Below, piece by piece: positions 34,863-45,491 of a DNA stretch of 64,000 bases. The position numbers and the translations under genes are program-made. The stretch's first letter is position 1. Every line of letters begins with the position of its first letter. The stretch is from Stigmatella aurantiaca (GTDB taxonomy: Bacteria; Myxococcota; Myxococcia; Myxococcales; Myxococcaceae), in the NCBI RefSeq assembly GCF_900109545.1, contig NZ_FOAP01000025.1, positions 1 to 64,000 of the forward strand, in the 5' to 3' direction. A model generated the notes under the pieces. The model was not told the origin of the DNA, did not search any database, and saw nothing but the letters and a program-made list of their open reading frames with translations.

Positions 34863-36674
34863 TTAGATGTCCTCCTGCGTGATGCTGAGGACCTCGGCGA
34901 TGGTTGTCTCTCCCAGGGCCACCTTGCGCGCGCCGTCATCCAGCAGGGTGAGCATCCCCTTGCTCATGGCGGACTTCTTGATGGTGGACGCGTCCACGTT
35001 CTTGAGCACCAGCTGGCGCACGTCGTCATCCACCAGCAGGAACTCGTAGATGCCCGTACGGCCGCGGTAGCCCGTGCGGTTGCAGTTGGGGCAGCCCGCG
35101 GCCTTGTAGATGCGGTCCACGCCGTAGCGCTCCTTGAAGGTGGCGCGCGTGTGGGCCAGCTCCTTGAGCTCCACGTCGTCGGTGGAGGTGGGCACGCGGC
35201 AGTCCGGGCACACGCGGCGCACCAGGCGCTGGGCCAGGATGGCGGTGAGCGAGGAGGCCACGAGGAAGGGCTCCACGCCCATGTCCACCAGACGCGTGAC
35301 GGCGCCCGCCGCGTCGTTGGTGTGCACCGTGGAGAGCACCAGGTGGCCCGTGAGCGACGCCTGGATGGCGATCTCCGCCGTCTCCTTGTCGCGGATTTCG
35401 CCGACCATGATGACGTCCGGGTCCTGGCGGAGGAAGGAGCGCAGGCCCTGGGCGAAGGTGAGGCCAATCTTCGGGCTGATGGCCATCTGGCCAATGCCCT
35501 TGAGCTGGTACTCGACCGGGTCCTCGACGGTGAGGATGTTGAGGTCCGGGGTGTTGATTTTCGACAGCGCGCCGTAGAGCGTCGTCGTCTTGCCGGAGCC
35601 CGTGGGGCCCGTCACCAGGATGATGCCGTGCGAGCGCTTGATGACGGCGCTGATCCCCGAGAGCGTGTGCTGGCTCATGCCGATCTCGGCCAGGTCCAGC
35701 AGCGTCGCGGTCTTGTCCAGCAGACGCATGACGATGCGCTCACCGAACGTGGTGGGGATGGTGGACAGACGGATGTCGATGTCGCGGCCGGCGAGCTTGA
35801 TGCGGATGCGGCCGTCCTGGGGCAGGCGCTTCTCGGCGATGTTGAGCTGCCCCATCACCTTCACGCGGCTGACGATGGAGTTCTGGTAGCGCTTGGGCGG
35901 CTTGATGACCTCCTGCAGCACGCCGTCCACGCGGAAGCGCACCAGCAGCTCGCGCTCCATGGGCTCGATGTGGATATCGCTCGCGCGCTCCTTGGCGGCG
36001 CGGAAGAGGATGGAGTTGACCAGCCGGATGACGGGCGCTTCGTCGTCCGTGTCGAGCAGGTCCTTGGGCTCCTCCAGCTCGTGCGCGAGCGAGTCGAGGT
36101 CCGCCTCCTCCATCTCGTCCACGAGCTGCTCGGCCTCGTTGATGGACCGGTCGTAGACGGCGTTGATGGCATCCACGATGGTGGAGCCCAGCGCGATGCG
36201 CGGGCTGATGTTCAGGCCGAGCAGCAGCCGGGCGTTGTCCAGCACCGCGGTGTCCAGCGGGTCCGCCACGGCGATGATGACCGTCTCGTCTTCGAGAGCG
36301 AGCGGCAGGAGCTTCGCCTGCTTGGCGAAGTTGATGGGCACGCGCTTGACGAGCTCCGGGTCCACCTCGTCCACGAAGATGCGCTGGAGGAAGGGCAAGT
36401 CCAGCTGGGTGCCCAGCGCCTTGGCCACGTCGTCCTCGGTGACCGCCTTGAGCCCCACGAGCACTTCACCGATGCGGCCCCCCTTCTCCGCCTGGACGGC
36501 GAGCGCCTCCTGGAGCTTCTCCGCGGAGAGCGAGGCGGTGGCCTGGAGAATCTCACCCAGCGGGCGGCCGGACAGGTAGGCCTGGCTGTGCGCGACGATC
36601 TGCGTGGCGTCGTTGCGCGACGCACTGGGGGCCGGCGTGGGGGCTGGAAGGGTGGGATCGGTGGTCAGGCTCAT
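34863..36674 (-). CDS. gspE: Type II secretion ATPase GspE
   Basis: 603 residues. Two N-terminal GspE_N-type regions; the central hexamerisation region has SDIHIEPMERELLVRFRVDG. Walker A is GPTGSGKTTT near residue 358, the Asp box VEDPVEYQLKGIGQ, Walker B PDVIMVGEIRD and His box GHLVLSTVHTND. The zinc module is CPDC near residue 491 and CPNCNRTGYRGR. It powers pseudopilus growth from the cytoplasm. Five bases from gspD. Confidence 0.95.
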   Translation of the reverse strand: MSLTTDPTLPAPTPAPSASRNDATQIVAHSQAYLSGRPLGEILQATASLSAEKLQEALAVQAEKGGRIGEVLVGLKAVTEDDVAKALGTQLDLPFLQRIFVDEVDPELVKRVPINFAKQAKLLPLALEDETVIIAVADPLDTAVLDNARLLLGLNISPRIALGSTIVDAINAVYDRSINEAEQLVDEMEEADLDSLAHELEEPKDLLDTDDEAPVIRLVNSILFRAAKERASDIHIEPMERELLVRFRVDGVLQEVIKPPKRYQNSIVSRVKVMGQLNIAEKRLPQDGRIRIKLAGRDIDIRLSTIPTTFGERIVMRLLDKTATLLDLAEIGMSQHTLSGISAVIKRSHGIILVTGPTGSGKTTTLYGALSKINTPDLNILTVEDPVEYQLKGIGQMAISPKIGLTFAQGLRSFLRQDPDVIMVGEIRDKETAEIAIQASLTGHLVLSTVHTNDAAGAVTRLVDMGVEPFLVASSLTAILAQRLVRRVCPDCRVPTSTDDVELKELAHTRATFKERYGVDRIYKAAGCPNCNRTGYRGRTGIYEFLLVDDDVRQLVLKNVDASTIKKSAMSKGMLTLLDDGARKVALGETTIAEVLSITQEDI

Positions 36675-36679
36675 GGGGA

Positions 36680-39214
36680 TTACTCGCCCTCTCCCGTGTC
36701 AGGCTGGATGCGCAGTTGTTCCGGGGATTCGGGAGGGGGCGTTGACCCTTCTGAACCCGGGGACGAGGACGCGGCTTCCCGCACCTCCGTCCCCACCGGC
36801 AGGCCCTCCGAGGCCCCGGGAGCCTGCCCGCCCGGCGAGGGCGGGTTCGCGGGCGTGGAGGCCGGAGCCTCGCCCGCGGGGGTGATGACGCGCTCGCCCG
36901 CGGCACCGGGGCCGCCGTTCTCCGCCTTCTGCTGCTCGCGGAGCACCGTCTGGTTCATGCGCGACAGGGGGCCCGGCTTGCGGCTGAAGTCGATGGGCAC
37001 CTGGTAGCCCGCCACCTGGCCGTAGAACTGCTCCACGAACTGCTGCCGCTCCTTCATCTTGCGCTCGAAGATGGTCCGGAAGTCGCTCTGGTTGCGGATG
37101 ATGTAGGGCGTCAGGAACAGGAGCAGGTTCGTCTTCGTCTTGCGGCGCGTGGTCTCCCGGAACAGGTGGCCCAGCAGGGGGATGTCGCCCAGCACGGGCA
37201 CCTTGGAGACGCTCTCGATGGTGCGGTCCTGCATGATGCCGCCGATGACGACCGTCTCCTGGTCCTTGGCCACCACCGTCGTCTTCGCGCTGCGCTTGGA
37301 GGTGGTGGGGCCGAGCACGGGATCGCTGGAGGCGATTTCCTCCGTCTGCTCGGTGATGACCATGCGGATGAAGTCGCTCTCGTTGATCTGCGGCTTGACG
37401 GTGAGCTTCAGCTCCACGTTCTGGCGGGTGATGGGGGCAAACGAGGAGCCCAGGCCGAGCAGCGCGCTGCTCAGGCCGCCGTTGGTGCCGCCGGAGATGC
37501 CGCCGATGTTGCCGATGCTGCCGCCCAGCGAGGTGGGGGAGAAGCCGGCCTGGAAAGGCACGTTCTGGCCCACGGTGATTTCCGCCTCCTCGTTGTCGCT
37601 GGTGAGCAGGTGCGGGGTGGACAGCACGTTCACGTCCGAGTTCTGCTGGAGCGCGTGCAGCACCACGCCGAAGGCCGGCACGTCGATGCCCAGGTTCTTC
37701 AGCTCGGGGATGACGGGGCCCTGCAGGCCCGCGAGGAAGCCGCCCAGGTTCACCAGCGAGCCCAGGCTCAAGGAGGGCGGCGCGCCCTGCTTGGTGTACT
37801 TCGTGCCGACGATGCCCGTGGCGGGCCCGTCGCTGGTGTCCAGCTTGTAGCCGGAGTGGACGTTGATGCCGAACTCGGAGTTGCGGTCGAGGTTGACCTC
37901 CATGATGACCGCCTCGACGAACACCTGGCGGCGCGGGATGTCGAGCTTCTCGATGACGCGGACGATGTTCTTGTAGTCCGCCTGGCTGGCGACGATGACG
38001 AGCGAGTTGGTGGCCTTGTCGGCCGACACCTTCACCTCGCCGGAGAACAGCTCGGCGGCCACGGCCGAGTTCTGGCGCGGCACGCCCGGGGGCTGCTGCT
38101 GGGGCGTGGTGCGCGGCCGGTTGGCGGTGCCCTGCGCCAGCGTCTGCAGCGTGCTGGCCAGCTCCTCCGAGTCCGCGTTCTCCAGCGGGTAGACGTTGAT
38201 GCGGCCCCCGGAGTCGGTGGGGATGTCCACCTCCTTGACGATCTCCTGGATGCGGTCGAACGCGCCCGGGCTGGCCACGATGATGAGCTTGTTGGTGCGC
38301 TCATCCGGGATGATCTGCGAGAGCGTCACCGGGCCGTTGCTCTCCCCGCCGCCCTGGGACATGTCGGGCGGCACGCCGCCCGGGCTGGGGCTGTTGAAGC
38401 TGCCCGGGCGCTGGCCGGGGCGGCTCGCCTTGGACTCGAAGAGCTTCTGCACCGTGCCGGCCACTTCCTGGGCGCTGGCGTACTGCACCTGGATGATGCG
38501 CATCTCATCGCTGGCGGAGCGGGCATCCAGCTGGTTGATGATGCGCTCCAGGCGGTGCATGTTGGAGCCCACGTCGTTGACGATGATGGTGTCCGGCGGG
38601 TACGGGATGGTGTCGCCGTCCTTCGACACGAGCTGCTGGAGCACCCCGCGCAAGGGCTCCACCTCCACGTGCTGGATGCGGAAGAGCTTCGTCACCATCT
38701 GCTCGTTGGTGGTGTAGGCCGTGTCCCCGTCGATGATGGTGGGGATGGGGTTCTGCTTGGCCGAGCGCTTGTCGACGATCTTCAGGAAGCGGCCGTGCGG
38801 GTAGACCGACAGCCCGTTGGCGTCGAGGGCCGCCAGGAACGCGGCGTAGAACGAGTCGGCGTCCACCTCCACGCGGCCATTCTCCGGGCCGATGATGGAG
38901 ATCTTCCCGCGCACGTTCTCCGGAAGGATGAACGTCTTGCACGTGGCATCCGACACCGTCTGCACCAGCTTCTCGATGTCCACCTTGTCGAAGTAGATGC
39001 CGTAGCGGGCGCGGCGCCGGGCCTCCTCGCAGCTGGGGGTGGAGCGCACGGTGGCGGAGGTGCCCTCGCCCGTGGCCGTCGCCTGCGGGGCGATCTGCCG
39101 CTCCCCGGCGGTGTCGGGGTTGGTGTTTTGCGAGAGGGGGCGGCGCTGGGCCCAAGCGGGCGGGGTGGCCAGCACCAGGCACAGAAGGAGCGACCAGGAC
39201 GGGAGCGTCTTCAT
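36680..39214 (-). CDS. gspD: Type II secretion outer-membrane secretin GspD
   Basis: 844 residues with signal peptide (MKTLPSWSLLLCLVLATPPA). Periplasmic N0-N3 domains follow, including TIIVNDVGSNMHRLERIINQ and the repeats IIQVQYASAQEVAGTVQKLF and INVYPLENADSEELASTLQT. The secretin channel has VLSTPHLLTSDNEEAEITVG and VPVLGDIPLLGHLFRETT. A Pro/Gly/Ser-rich C-terminal tail of ~80 residues follows. No separate pilotin is visible here. It forms the exit pore for folded exoproteins. Confidence 0.95.
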   Translation of the reverse strand: MKTLPSWSLLLCLVLATPPAWAQRRPLSQNTNPDTAGERQIAPQATATGEGTSATVRSTPSCEEARRRARYGIYFDKVDIEKLVQTVSDATCKTFILPENVRGKISIIGPENGRVEVDADSFYAAFLAALDANGLSVYPHGRFLKIVDKRSAKQNPIPTIIDGDTAYTTNEQMVTKLFRIQHVEVEPLRGVLQQLVSKDGDTIPYPPDTIIVNDVGSNMHRLERIINQLDARSASDEMRIIQVQYASAQEVAGTVQKLFESKASRPGQRPGSFNSPSPGGVPPDMSQGGGESNGPVTLSQIIPDERTNKLIIVASPGAFDRIQEIVKEVDIPTDSGGRINVYPLENADSEELASTLQTLAQGTANRPRTTPQQQPPGVPRQNSAVAAELFSGEVKVSADKATNSLVIVASQADYKNIVRVIEKLDIPRRQVFVEAVIMEVNLDRNSEFGINVHSGYKLDTSDGPATGIVGTKYTKQGAPPSLSLGSLVNLGGFLAGLQGPVIPELKNLGIDVPAFGVVLHALQQNSDVNVLSTPHLLTSDNEEAEITVGQNVPFQAGFSPTSLGGSIGNIGGISGGTNGGLSSALLGLGSSFAPITRQNVELKLTVKPQINESDFIRMVITEQTEEIASSDPVLGPTTSKRSAKTTVVAKDQETVVIGGIMQDRTIESVSKVPVLGDIPLLGHLFRETTRRKTKTNLLLFLTPYIIRNQSDFRTIFERKMKERQQFVEQFYGQVAGYQVPIDFSRKPGPLSRMNQTVLREQQKAENGGPGAAGERVITPAGEAPASTPANPPSPGGQAPGASEGLPVGTEVREAASSSPGSEGSTPPPESPEQLRIQPDTGEGE

Positions 39215-39241
39215 TGTCGGAAAGGGCGTACGCTGCGGGGG

Positions 39242-40168
39242 TTAACGAACGTTGTACGTCTTGCGGATCGGCGCTCCGTTGCGCTCGATCTCGATCTCGA
39301 TGCGGCCGGCTTCCTTCAGCTTGGAGTAGACCTCCAGGGCCTTCTCGGGACTGTTGAGCTCGAAGCCGTTGATGCGGCGGATGACGTCCCCATTCTGGAC
39401 GCCGATCTTCGAATAGATGGAGTCCGGGCGGATGGAGAAGAGCTTGAAGCCCTGCGCCTGGCCGTCCTTGAAGGCCGGCACGATGCGCGCCTGCATCGCC
39501 ACCTCGTTGAGGTTCGACAGGGTGCGGTCGATCTCCGTGCGGGGCACCTCGTACTCGTTCTCGCCCGTGGAGCGGATGCCGTTGCCCAGGCCGTTGTTGG
39601 GGGGGCCCGCGGGGGGAGCCGTGGCCACGGCCGGGGGCGGGTAGGTGGGCACCGGCGCGGCGCCATCGCCCGGCTGCCCGTCGATGAACTCCCGGCGGCC
39701 GTTGTTGAGGATGATGACGCGCTCGCGAAGGATGTCCGTCACCTCGGCGCCCTGGATGCGGTCACCCACCATGTACGTCTGCGAGCGCTGGGTGCCCATG
39801 TCCTGCACGGACGCGAAGGACCAGAGCTTGTCGGCGGCCACCAGCGTGCCCAGGAGCTTCACCCGCAGGCCGCTCTTCACGGGCTCGGCGTTCTCGTCCA
39901 CGGGCGGGGCAGAGGAGGGCTCCTGAACGGCGACCTCGGGCTCGGGGATCTTGATGCCCGTGAGCCGCGAGAGGGTCTCCATGTCCAGCATGGCTTGCTG
40001 GGTGGCCGCGTGGGTCCGCTGCGGCATGCGTGCCATCTGCTCCGAGCCGAGGCCGGGTGCGATGGCGGATTCCACGAACAGGTTCGCCGTGCGCGCCACC
40101 ATCCAGGCGACGAGCAAGATGAACACCAGGTTCACGGTCCAGAAGTATTTACGAAAGAAGAGTTCCAT
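39242..40168 (-). CDS. gspC: Type II secretion protein GspC with PDZ domain
   Basis: 308 residues from ATG 40168. The in-frame start at 40207 would overlap the sigma-54 promoter and is rejected. One span (~7-28, FWTVNLVFILLVAWMVARTA), a homology region (GLRVKLLGTLVAADKLWSFA) and a C-terminal PDZ domain (AFKDGQAQGFKLFSIRPDS, NGDVIRRINGFELNSPEKAL). GspC links platform to secretin and helps select cargo. It is the first gene of the operon, about 20 bases after the predicted transcription start. Confidence 0.92.
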   Translation of the reverse strand: MELFFRKYFWTVNLVFILLVAWMVARTANLFVESAIAPGLGSEQMARMPQRTHAATQQAMLDMETLSRLTGIKIPEPEVAVQEPSSAPPVDENAEPVKSGLRVKLLGTLVAADKLWSFASVQDMGTQRSQTYMVGDRIQGAEVTDILRERVIILNNGRREFIDGQPGDGAAPVPTYPPPAVATAPPAGPPNNGLGNGIRSTGENEYEVPRTEIDRTLSNLNEVAMQARIVPAFKDGQAQGFKLFSIRPDSIYSKIGVQNGDVIRRINGFELNSPEKALEVYSKLKEAGRIEIEIERNGAPIRKTYNVR

Positions 40169-40197
40169 CACGCGTCCAGAAGGGCTGCCCGTCATTG

Positions 40198-40213
40198 AGC
40201 AAGCCAAGTGCCA
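40198..40213 (-). promoter_or_regulatory. Sigma-54 (-24/-12) promoter for the gsp operon
   Basis: Minus-strand sequence TGGCACTTGGCTTGCT matches TGGCAC-N5-TTGCW at every position, with GG and GC exactly ten bases apart. The predicted start is near 40187, about 20 bases before the gspC ATG. The gene immediately upstream encodes a sigma-54 activator. Confidence 0.85.
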
Positions 40214-40254
40214 CCCCTGGGGCGGCGTGAAACCGGTGGCCTACGGCCAAGTGC

Positions 40255-40269
40255 CCGGAATTATTCCGG
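40255..40269. promoter_or_regulatory. 15-bp palindrome upstream of the gsp promoter
   Basis: CCGGAAT-T-ATTCCGG, 42-56 bases upstream of the -24 element. It could bind a second regulator or a DNA-bending protein. Alternatively it may be a terminator element for the upstream response regulator gene. Confidence 0.4.
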
Positions 40270-40315
40270 CAGTGGGCCCCCTCGGCTGCCCGGGGGAAGC
40301 GGGCGGGGGCCGCGT

Positions 40316-40358
40316 GGACAATTTGTCAAAGCCGGTGGGGGCATCGCCTGACGGGCTG

Positions 40359-40361
<3 letters not shown>
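40316..40361. promoter_or_regulatory. Paired enhancer-like dyads (GAC-N5-GTC) upstream of the gsp promoter
   Basis: GAC-AATTT-GTCA at 40317-40328 and GAC-GGGCT-GTCA at 40350-40361 share the same half-sites and spacing. Their starts are 33 bp apart, about three helical turns, so they lie on the same DNA face. They are centred roughly 135 and 168 bases upstream of the predicted start, a normal distance for NtrC-type enhancers. The second overlaps the stop codon of the regulator gene. Confidence 0.55.
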
Positions 40362-41777
<1,416 letters not shown>

Positions 41778-41826
41778 GGATGGAAGGCCTCCCAACAGGG
41801 CCCTGCAATCCTTATTCCCACCGGGG

Positions 41827-43200
41827 CTACAGGCCGAACGGATAGGTGTCGGGGGCGTCCTCCTCCTCGTGCCCTGCGTCCGCGTCCAGGGGCTGGAGGG
41901 CCCACGTCTCGTCGTAATGCACCACGGCATCGAACTGCGCGGGCAGGTCGGCCAGGAAGTAGTGGCTCCAGCGCTCCGTGCGGGGGGCGTACACCACGCC
42001 GATGGCGCGCTCCAGCCGCCGCTCGCGCAGGCCCGAGGCGGCCTCGCCCAGGTCCTTCGTGCGCAGCAGGAAGCGCCCGAGGTCCACCTCGTGGAACAGG
42101 TGCTCGTAGCTGCCGGGCAGGGCGGGGCGGATCTTCCGGCGCACCCCGGGCCCATCCCACTCGTGGGCCGCGAGGACGGTGCCCGTGTACGTGGTGAAGC
42201 CCACGTTGTAGGTGGCCCGGCCGTGCCGCTGCCGCAGGAGCTGGCCCAGGTTCAGCTCCCCCTGGTCTCCGAGCTGCGTGGCGCGTGCATCCCCCAGGTG
42301 GGAGTTGTGGGCCCACACCACCATCTTCGCGGGCCGTCCCGTCTTCTGGCTCATGTGTCCGGCGAGCGCGTCCGCCGCGTCCGCCATGTGGGTGTCGCGC
42401 AGGTTCCAGCTCTCGTGGCGGCCCGCGTACATCGCCCGGTAGTAGGCCTCCGCGTTCCGGGCCAGCCGGGCGTTTTGTTCGGCGAAGAAGCGCGCGTCCA
42501 CGTCCCGGGCGTGGAGGGGCGGGCGCCGCTGCAGCTCCAGGAGCTGCGCCACGGCCTTGGCCTCACAGGGGCTGGCCCGGCCCGAGGCCACGGCGTGCCC
42601 GTAATGCTGGGGATCATCTCCGAAGCGCTCGAAGCAGGCATAGCGCTCGCGCGCCCGTTGGGCCGCCTCGGGGTCCACTTGCTCCAGGTAGTCCACCACC
42701 GCGCGCATCGAGGCGTGCAGGCTGTAGAGATCCAATCCGTAGAAGCCCGCCTGGCGCTCCGGAGGCTGGGAGGCGTTGTGATTCCGCAGCCAGCGCACCA
42801 GCTCCACGGTGTCCTGGTTGCGCCACATCCACCGGGGGAAGCGCTGGAAGTCCCCCAGCGCGCGCTCCTCGTCCGGGTCGTTTCCCTCGCCATGGACGAA
42901 GGCGTTGACGCGCAGGGCGTCCGGCCAGTCCGCCTCCACCGCCACGGCGGTGAAGCCGTGCTCGGCAATCAACTGGCGGGTGAGGGCCGCGCGCAGCGCA
43001 TAGAATTCATGGGTTCCGTGGGTCGCCTCGCCCAGCAGGACGAAGCGCGCATCGCCGATGCCCTCGATCAGCGCATCCAGATCCGCGGCGGCACCCGTCA
43101 GCGGAACGGCCGCCGAGCGCACGCCGTTGAGCAAGTCCTGCGAGATGTCTGGCTCATCGAAGAGGGGGACCATGCCCACAAGGTGGGCAGGATGCAGCAT
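41827..43200 (-). CDS. Erythromycin esterase family protein
   Basis: 457 residues; an alternative start at 43173 would give MVPLFDEPDISQDLL. Family motifs in order: LLGEATHGTHEFYALRAALT, VAVEADWPDALRVN, GFYGLDLYSLHASM, VWAHNSHLGDAR. The histidine and glutamates of the Ere-type active site are therefore kept. Ere enzymes open macrolide lactones, but chromosomal relatives are mostly of unknown substrate. No resistance role should be assumed. No signal peptide. 49 bases upstream of the response regulator gene on the same strand. Confidence 0.88.
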   Translation of the reverse strand: MLHPAHLVGMVPLFDEPDISQDLLNGVRSAAVPLTGAAADLDALIEGIGDARFVLLGEATHGTHEFYALRAALTRQLIAEHGFTAVAVEADWPDALRVNAFVHGEGNDPDEERALGDFQRFPRWMWRNQDTVELVRWLRNHNASQPPERQAGFYGLDLYSLHASMRAVVDYLEQVDPEAAQRARERYACFERFGDDPQHYGHAVASGRASPCEAKAVAQLLELQRRPPLHARDVDARFFAEQNARLARNAEAYYRAMYAGRHESWNLRDTHMADAADALAGHMSQKTGRPAKMVVWAHNSHLGDARATQLGDQGELNLGQLLRQRHGRATYNVGFTTYTGTVLAAHEWDGPGVRRKIRPALPGSYEHLFHEVDLGRFLLRTKDLGEAASGLRERRLERAIGVVYAPRTERWSHYFLADLPAQFDAVVHYDETWALQPLDADAGHEEEDAPDTYPFGL

Positions 43201-43315
43201 GCCGCCCAGTCACCGGGAGCCAGCAGGCACGGGTCCAGGCAAGCACTCAGGCCCTCTCTCTTCCCCCCGGCGGATGAGGCCCTGAAGCAGTTCCGGCGCG
43301 GCTGTATTCACGGAT

Positions 43316-43334
43316 TGTCAATTTCATTGTGACA
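43316..43334. promoter_or_regulatory. TGTCA-N9-TGACA dyad in divergent spacer
   Basis: In the AT-rich 217-base region between the esterase-family gene (minus) and the nuclease gene (plus), TGTCA (43316-43320) and TGACA (43330-43334) form a dyad. It may be an operator. The minus strand also reads TTGACA here, a possible -35 for the esterase gene. Confidence 0.35.
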
Positions 43335-43417
43335 CCGGCTGTTTTATCGAGTTCATTGCCTCACGCCGTATCCTCGACACTCCGAAGCTCCCCCCCAAGA
43401 GAGTGAAGAGAACGCGC

Positions 43418-44167
43418 ATGAGAAAGCTGCTTGTGGTGATGCTGTCCGGCCTGTGTCTCGTTGGCTGTGGCGCCCAGCACCTGGGAGGCGAAGAGGCCGT
43501 CAGCCAGCTCGAGCAGGACTTTGGTGGTCCCGGCGGACTGATGGACTTCTTCGAGAGCCACTCCGAAGACGAGATCCGCTGGGCGATGGCGCCCTACGGC
43601 GTCGGGTTCATCACCCCGGCCGCCATCACCGAGTGTCCGCAGTTCTTTCCGGCGAGCGACCGGAATGCCTGGCACAGCTTGAATGGCATGTACCACTTCA
43701 TTGACAGCTCGGGCCGGCCGCACCGGGCCTACGCGTACTTGCCGCCGATCGCCGCGGCGGCGCGCGCCGAGACGTGCCAGACCAACGTGGGCCGGTGGGG
43801 GGATGCGGCGGACCCCAGCAACGACTATGACGGGGGACACCTCATTGGCTCTCAGCTCGGAGGGTGGGGCGGGCGGGCGAACCTTGTCCCGCAGGATGCC
43901 AATTTCAATCGCGGAAACTGGGTGGTGCTCGAGAACAAGATGGCCAAGTGCGCGGTCCTGCCCAATCGCCGGATGCGCTACTACGTCGGTGCGAACTACC
44001 CGGACATCAGCAGCATCGTCCCCAACGCCCTGATCATGGAGCTGCGCAACCAGGCCACCGGCGACAGCGTGTCGCTCTCCTTCTTGAACACGGACGCAGG
44101 AGGCCCGAACGGAGTGGCCGAGAAGAACCGGGGCGTGAGCTTCCTCACCAGTGCGGGGTGCAATTAA
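43418..44167 (+). CDS. Lipoprotein DNA/RNA non-specific endonuclease
   Basis: 249 residues from ATG 43418 (an in-frame GTG at 43403 precedes it). Lipoprotein signal with lipobox LVGC at ~17. The catalytic region near residues 135-170 reads DYDGGHLIGSQLGGWG, then NLVPQDANFNRGNW. This is the DGGH/N-x-R layout of secreted non-specific nucleases related to the DRGH family: His as general base and the later Asn as magnesium ligand. Surface-attached nuclease activity on extracellular or prey DNA is plausible. Confidence 0.85.
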   Translation: MRKLLVVMLSGLCLVGCGAQHLGGEEAVSQLEQDFGGPGGLMDFFESHSEDEIRWAMAPYGVGFITPAAITECPQFFPASDRNAWHSLNGMYHFIDSSGRPHRAYAYLPPIAAAARAETCQTNVGRWGDAADPSNDYDGGHLIGSQLGGWGGRANLVPQDANFNRGNWVVLENKMAKCAVLPNRRMRYYVGANYPDISSIVPNALIMELRNQATGDSVSLSFLNTDAGGPNGVAEKNRGVSFLTSAGCN

Positions 44168-44290
44168 CGCCCCGGAAAACGGGTCTCCTGGACAGCGAAT
44201 CGTTGCCCACAGCTGGTTTTTACTTTCAAGAGCGCAAGCACCCGGCGAATCGGCTACACGGCCCGCACTTTTCCCCGCCGAGTGCTCGCG

Positions 44291-45472
44291 ATGCCTGTCT
44301 CTGCTTCTTCTGAAAGTCCCTCTCTTTCCCCTCGTCCCGCCAGCAATCGAAAGGGGTGGATCCTCGGCATCCTGGCTTTGCTGGGAGTCATCGCCGTGCT
44401 CGTGGGCATCAAGGCGGCGCAGATCGGCGCGATGATCGACGCGGGGGCCTCCTATGTCCCGCCCCCCGAGTCCGTCACCTCGGCCAAGGCCGAGGCCATC
44501 ACGTGGCAGGCCTCCCAGCGGGCCGTGGGCACGGTGCTCGCGGTCCGGGGCGTGACGCTGGGCGCCGAGCTGTCCGGCATTGTCCGTGAAATCGGCTTCG
44601 AGAACGGCGCGCGGGTGAAGAAGGGGCAGGTGCTCGTCCAGCTCGACACCGCCAGCGAGGCGGCCCAGTTGGTGGGAGCCGAGGCGGACGCGGAGCTGGC
44701 CCGGCTCACCCGCGCCCGCGTCCAGTCTCTGGCCACCCAGGGCTCCAAGCCCCAGGCGGACCTCGAGGCCGCCCAGGCGCGCGCGGTCCAGGCCGAGGCC
44801 ACGGTGACCCACCTGCGCACCCTCATCGCCAAGAAGGTCATCCGCGCGCCCTTCGATGGCCGCATCGGCATCCGCCAGGTGGAGCTGGGCCAGGTCGTCT
44901 CCCCGGGCAGCCCCATCGCCTCCCTCCAGTCCATGGATCCCGTTCATGTGGAGTTCCTCCTGCCGCAGCAGGCCCTGGCGGACGTGAAGGAGGGGCAGAA
45001 GGTGCGGGTCCAGGTCGATGTCTTCCCGAAGGACACCTGGGAGGGCGCGCTCACGACCATCAACCCCGAGGTGGAGCTCTCCTCCCGCAACGTGCGCATG
45101 CGCGCCACCGTGTCCAACACGGACGGGCGGCTGCTGCCGGGCATGTTCGCCTCCATCGATGTGCTCTCCGAGGACGCGCGCCAGGTGGTGGCCATCCCCA
45201 CCACCGCCGTGCTCTTCGCCCCGTATGGGGACTCGGTGTTCGTCCTCGAAGAGGGCAAGGATGCCGCCGGGAAGCCGAACCTCGTGGCGCAGCAGCGGTT
45301 CACGCGGCTGGGCGAGCGGCGGGGGGATTTCATCGCGGTGACCTCGGGGCTGAAGCCCGGGGAGACCGTGGTCAGCAACGGCGTCTTCAAGCTGCGCAAC
45401 GGCGCGGCCGTCGCCGTCAACAACGCGCTGGCGCCGCAGGCCGAGACCGCGCCCCAGCCCGTCGCCCCGTAG
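44291..45472 (+). CDS. RND efflux periplasmic adaptor (membrane fusion protein)
   Basis: 393 residues. One N-terminal span (~25-45, GWILGILALLGVIAVLVGIK), then lipoyl/barrel-sandwich halves (GAELSGIVREIGFENGARVKKG and APFDGRIGIRQVELGQVVSPG). These flank a short coiled-coil hairpin; a beta-barrel and membrane-proximal domain follow. It links the inner-membrane pump encoded 19 bases downstream to an outer-membrane channel not encoded here. Confidence 0.92.
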   Translation: MPVSASSESPSLSPRPASNRKGWILGILALLGVIAVLVGIKAAQIGAMIDAGASYVPPPESVTSAKAEAITWQASQRAVGTVLAVRGVTLGAELSGIVREIGFENGARVKKGQVLVQLDTASEAAQLVGAEADAELARLTRARVQSLATQGSKPQADLEAAQARAVQAEATVTHLRTLIAKKVIRAPFDGRIGIRQVELGQVVSPGSPIASLQSMDPVHVEFLLPQQALADVKEGQKVRVQVDVFPKDTWEGALTTINPEVELSSRNVRMRATVSNTDGRLLPGMFASIDVLSEDARQVVAIPTTAVLFAPYGDSVFVLEEGKDAAGKPNLVAQQRFTRLGERRGDFIAVTSGLKPGETVVSNGVFKLRNGAAVAVNNALAPQAETAPQPVAP

Positions 45473-45491
45473 TGGAACGGAAGACGGCCCC

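Noticed and set aside
37166-40198. Plus-strand open frame of 1010 codons opposite gspC/gspD
   Set aside because: Antisense shadow: the opposite strand encodes clear GspD and GspC domains.
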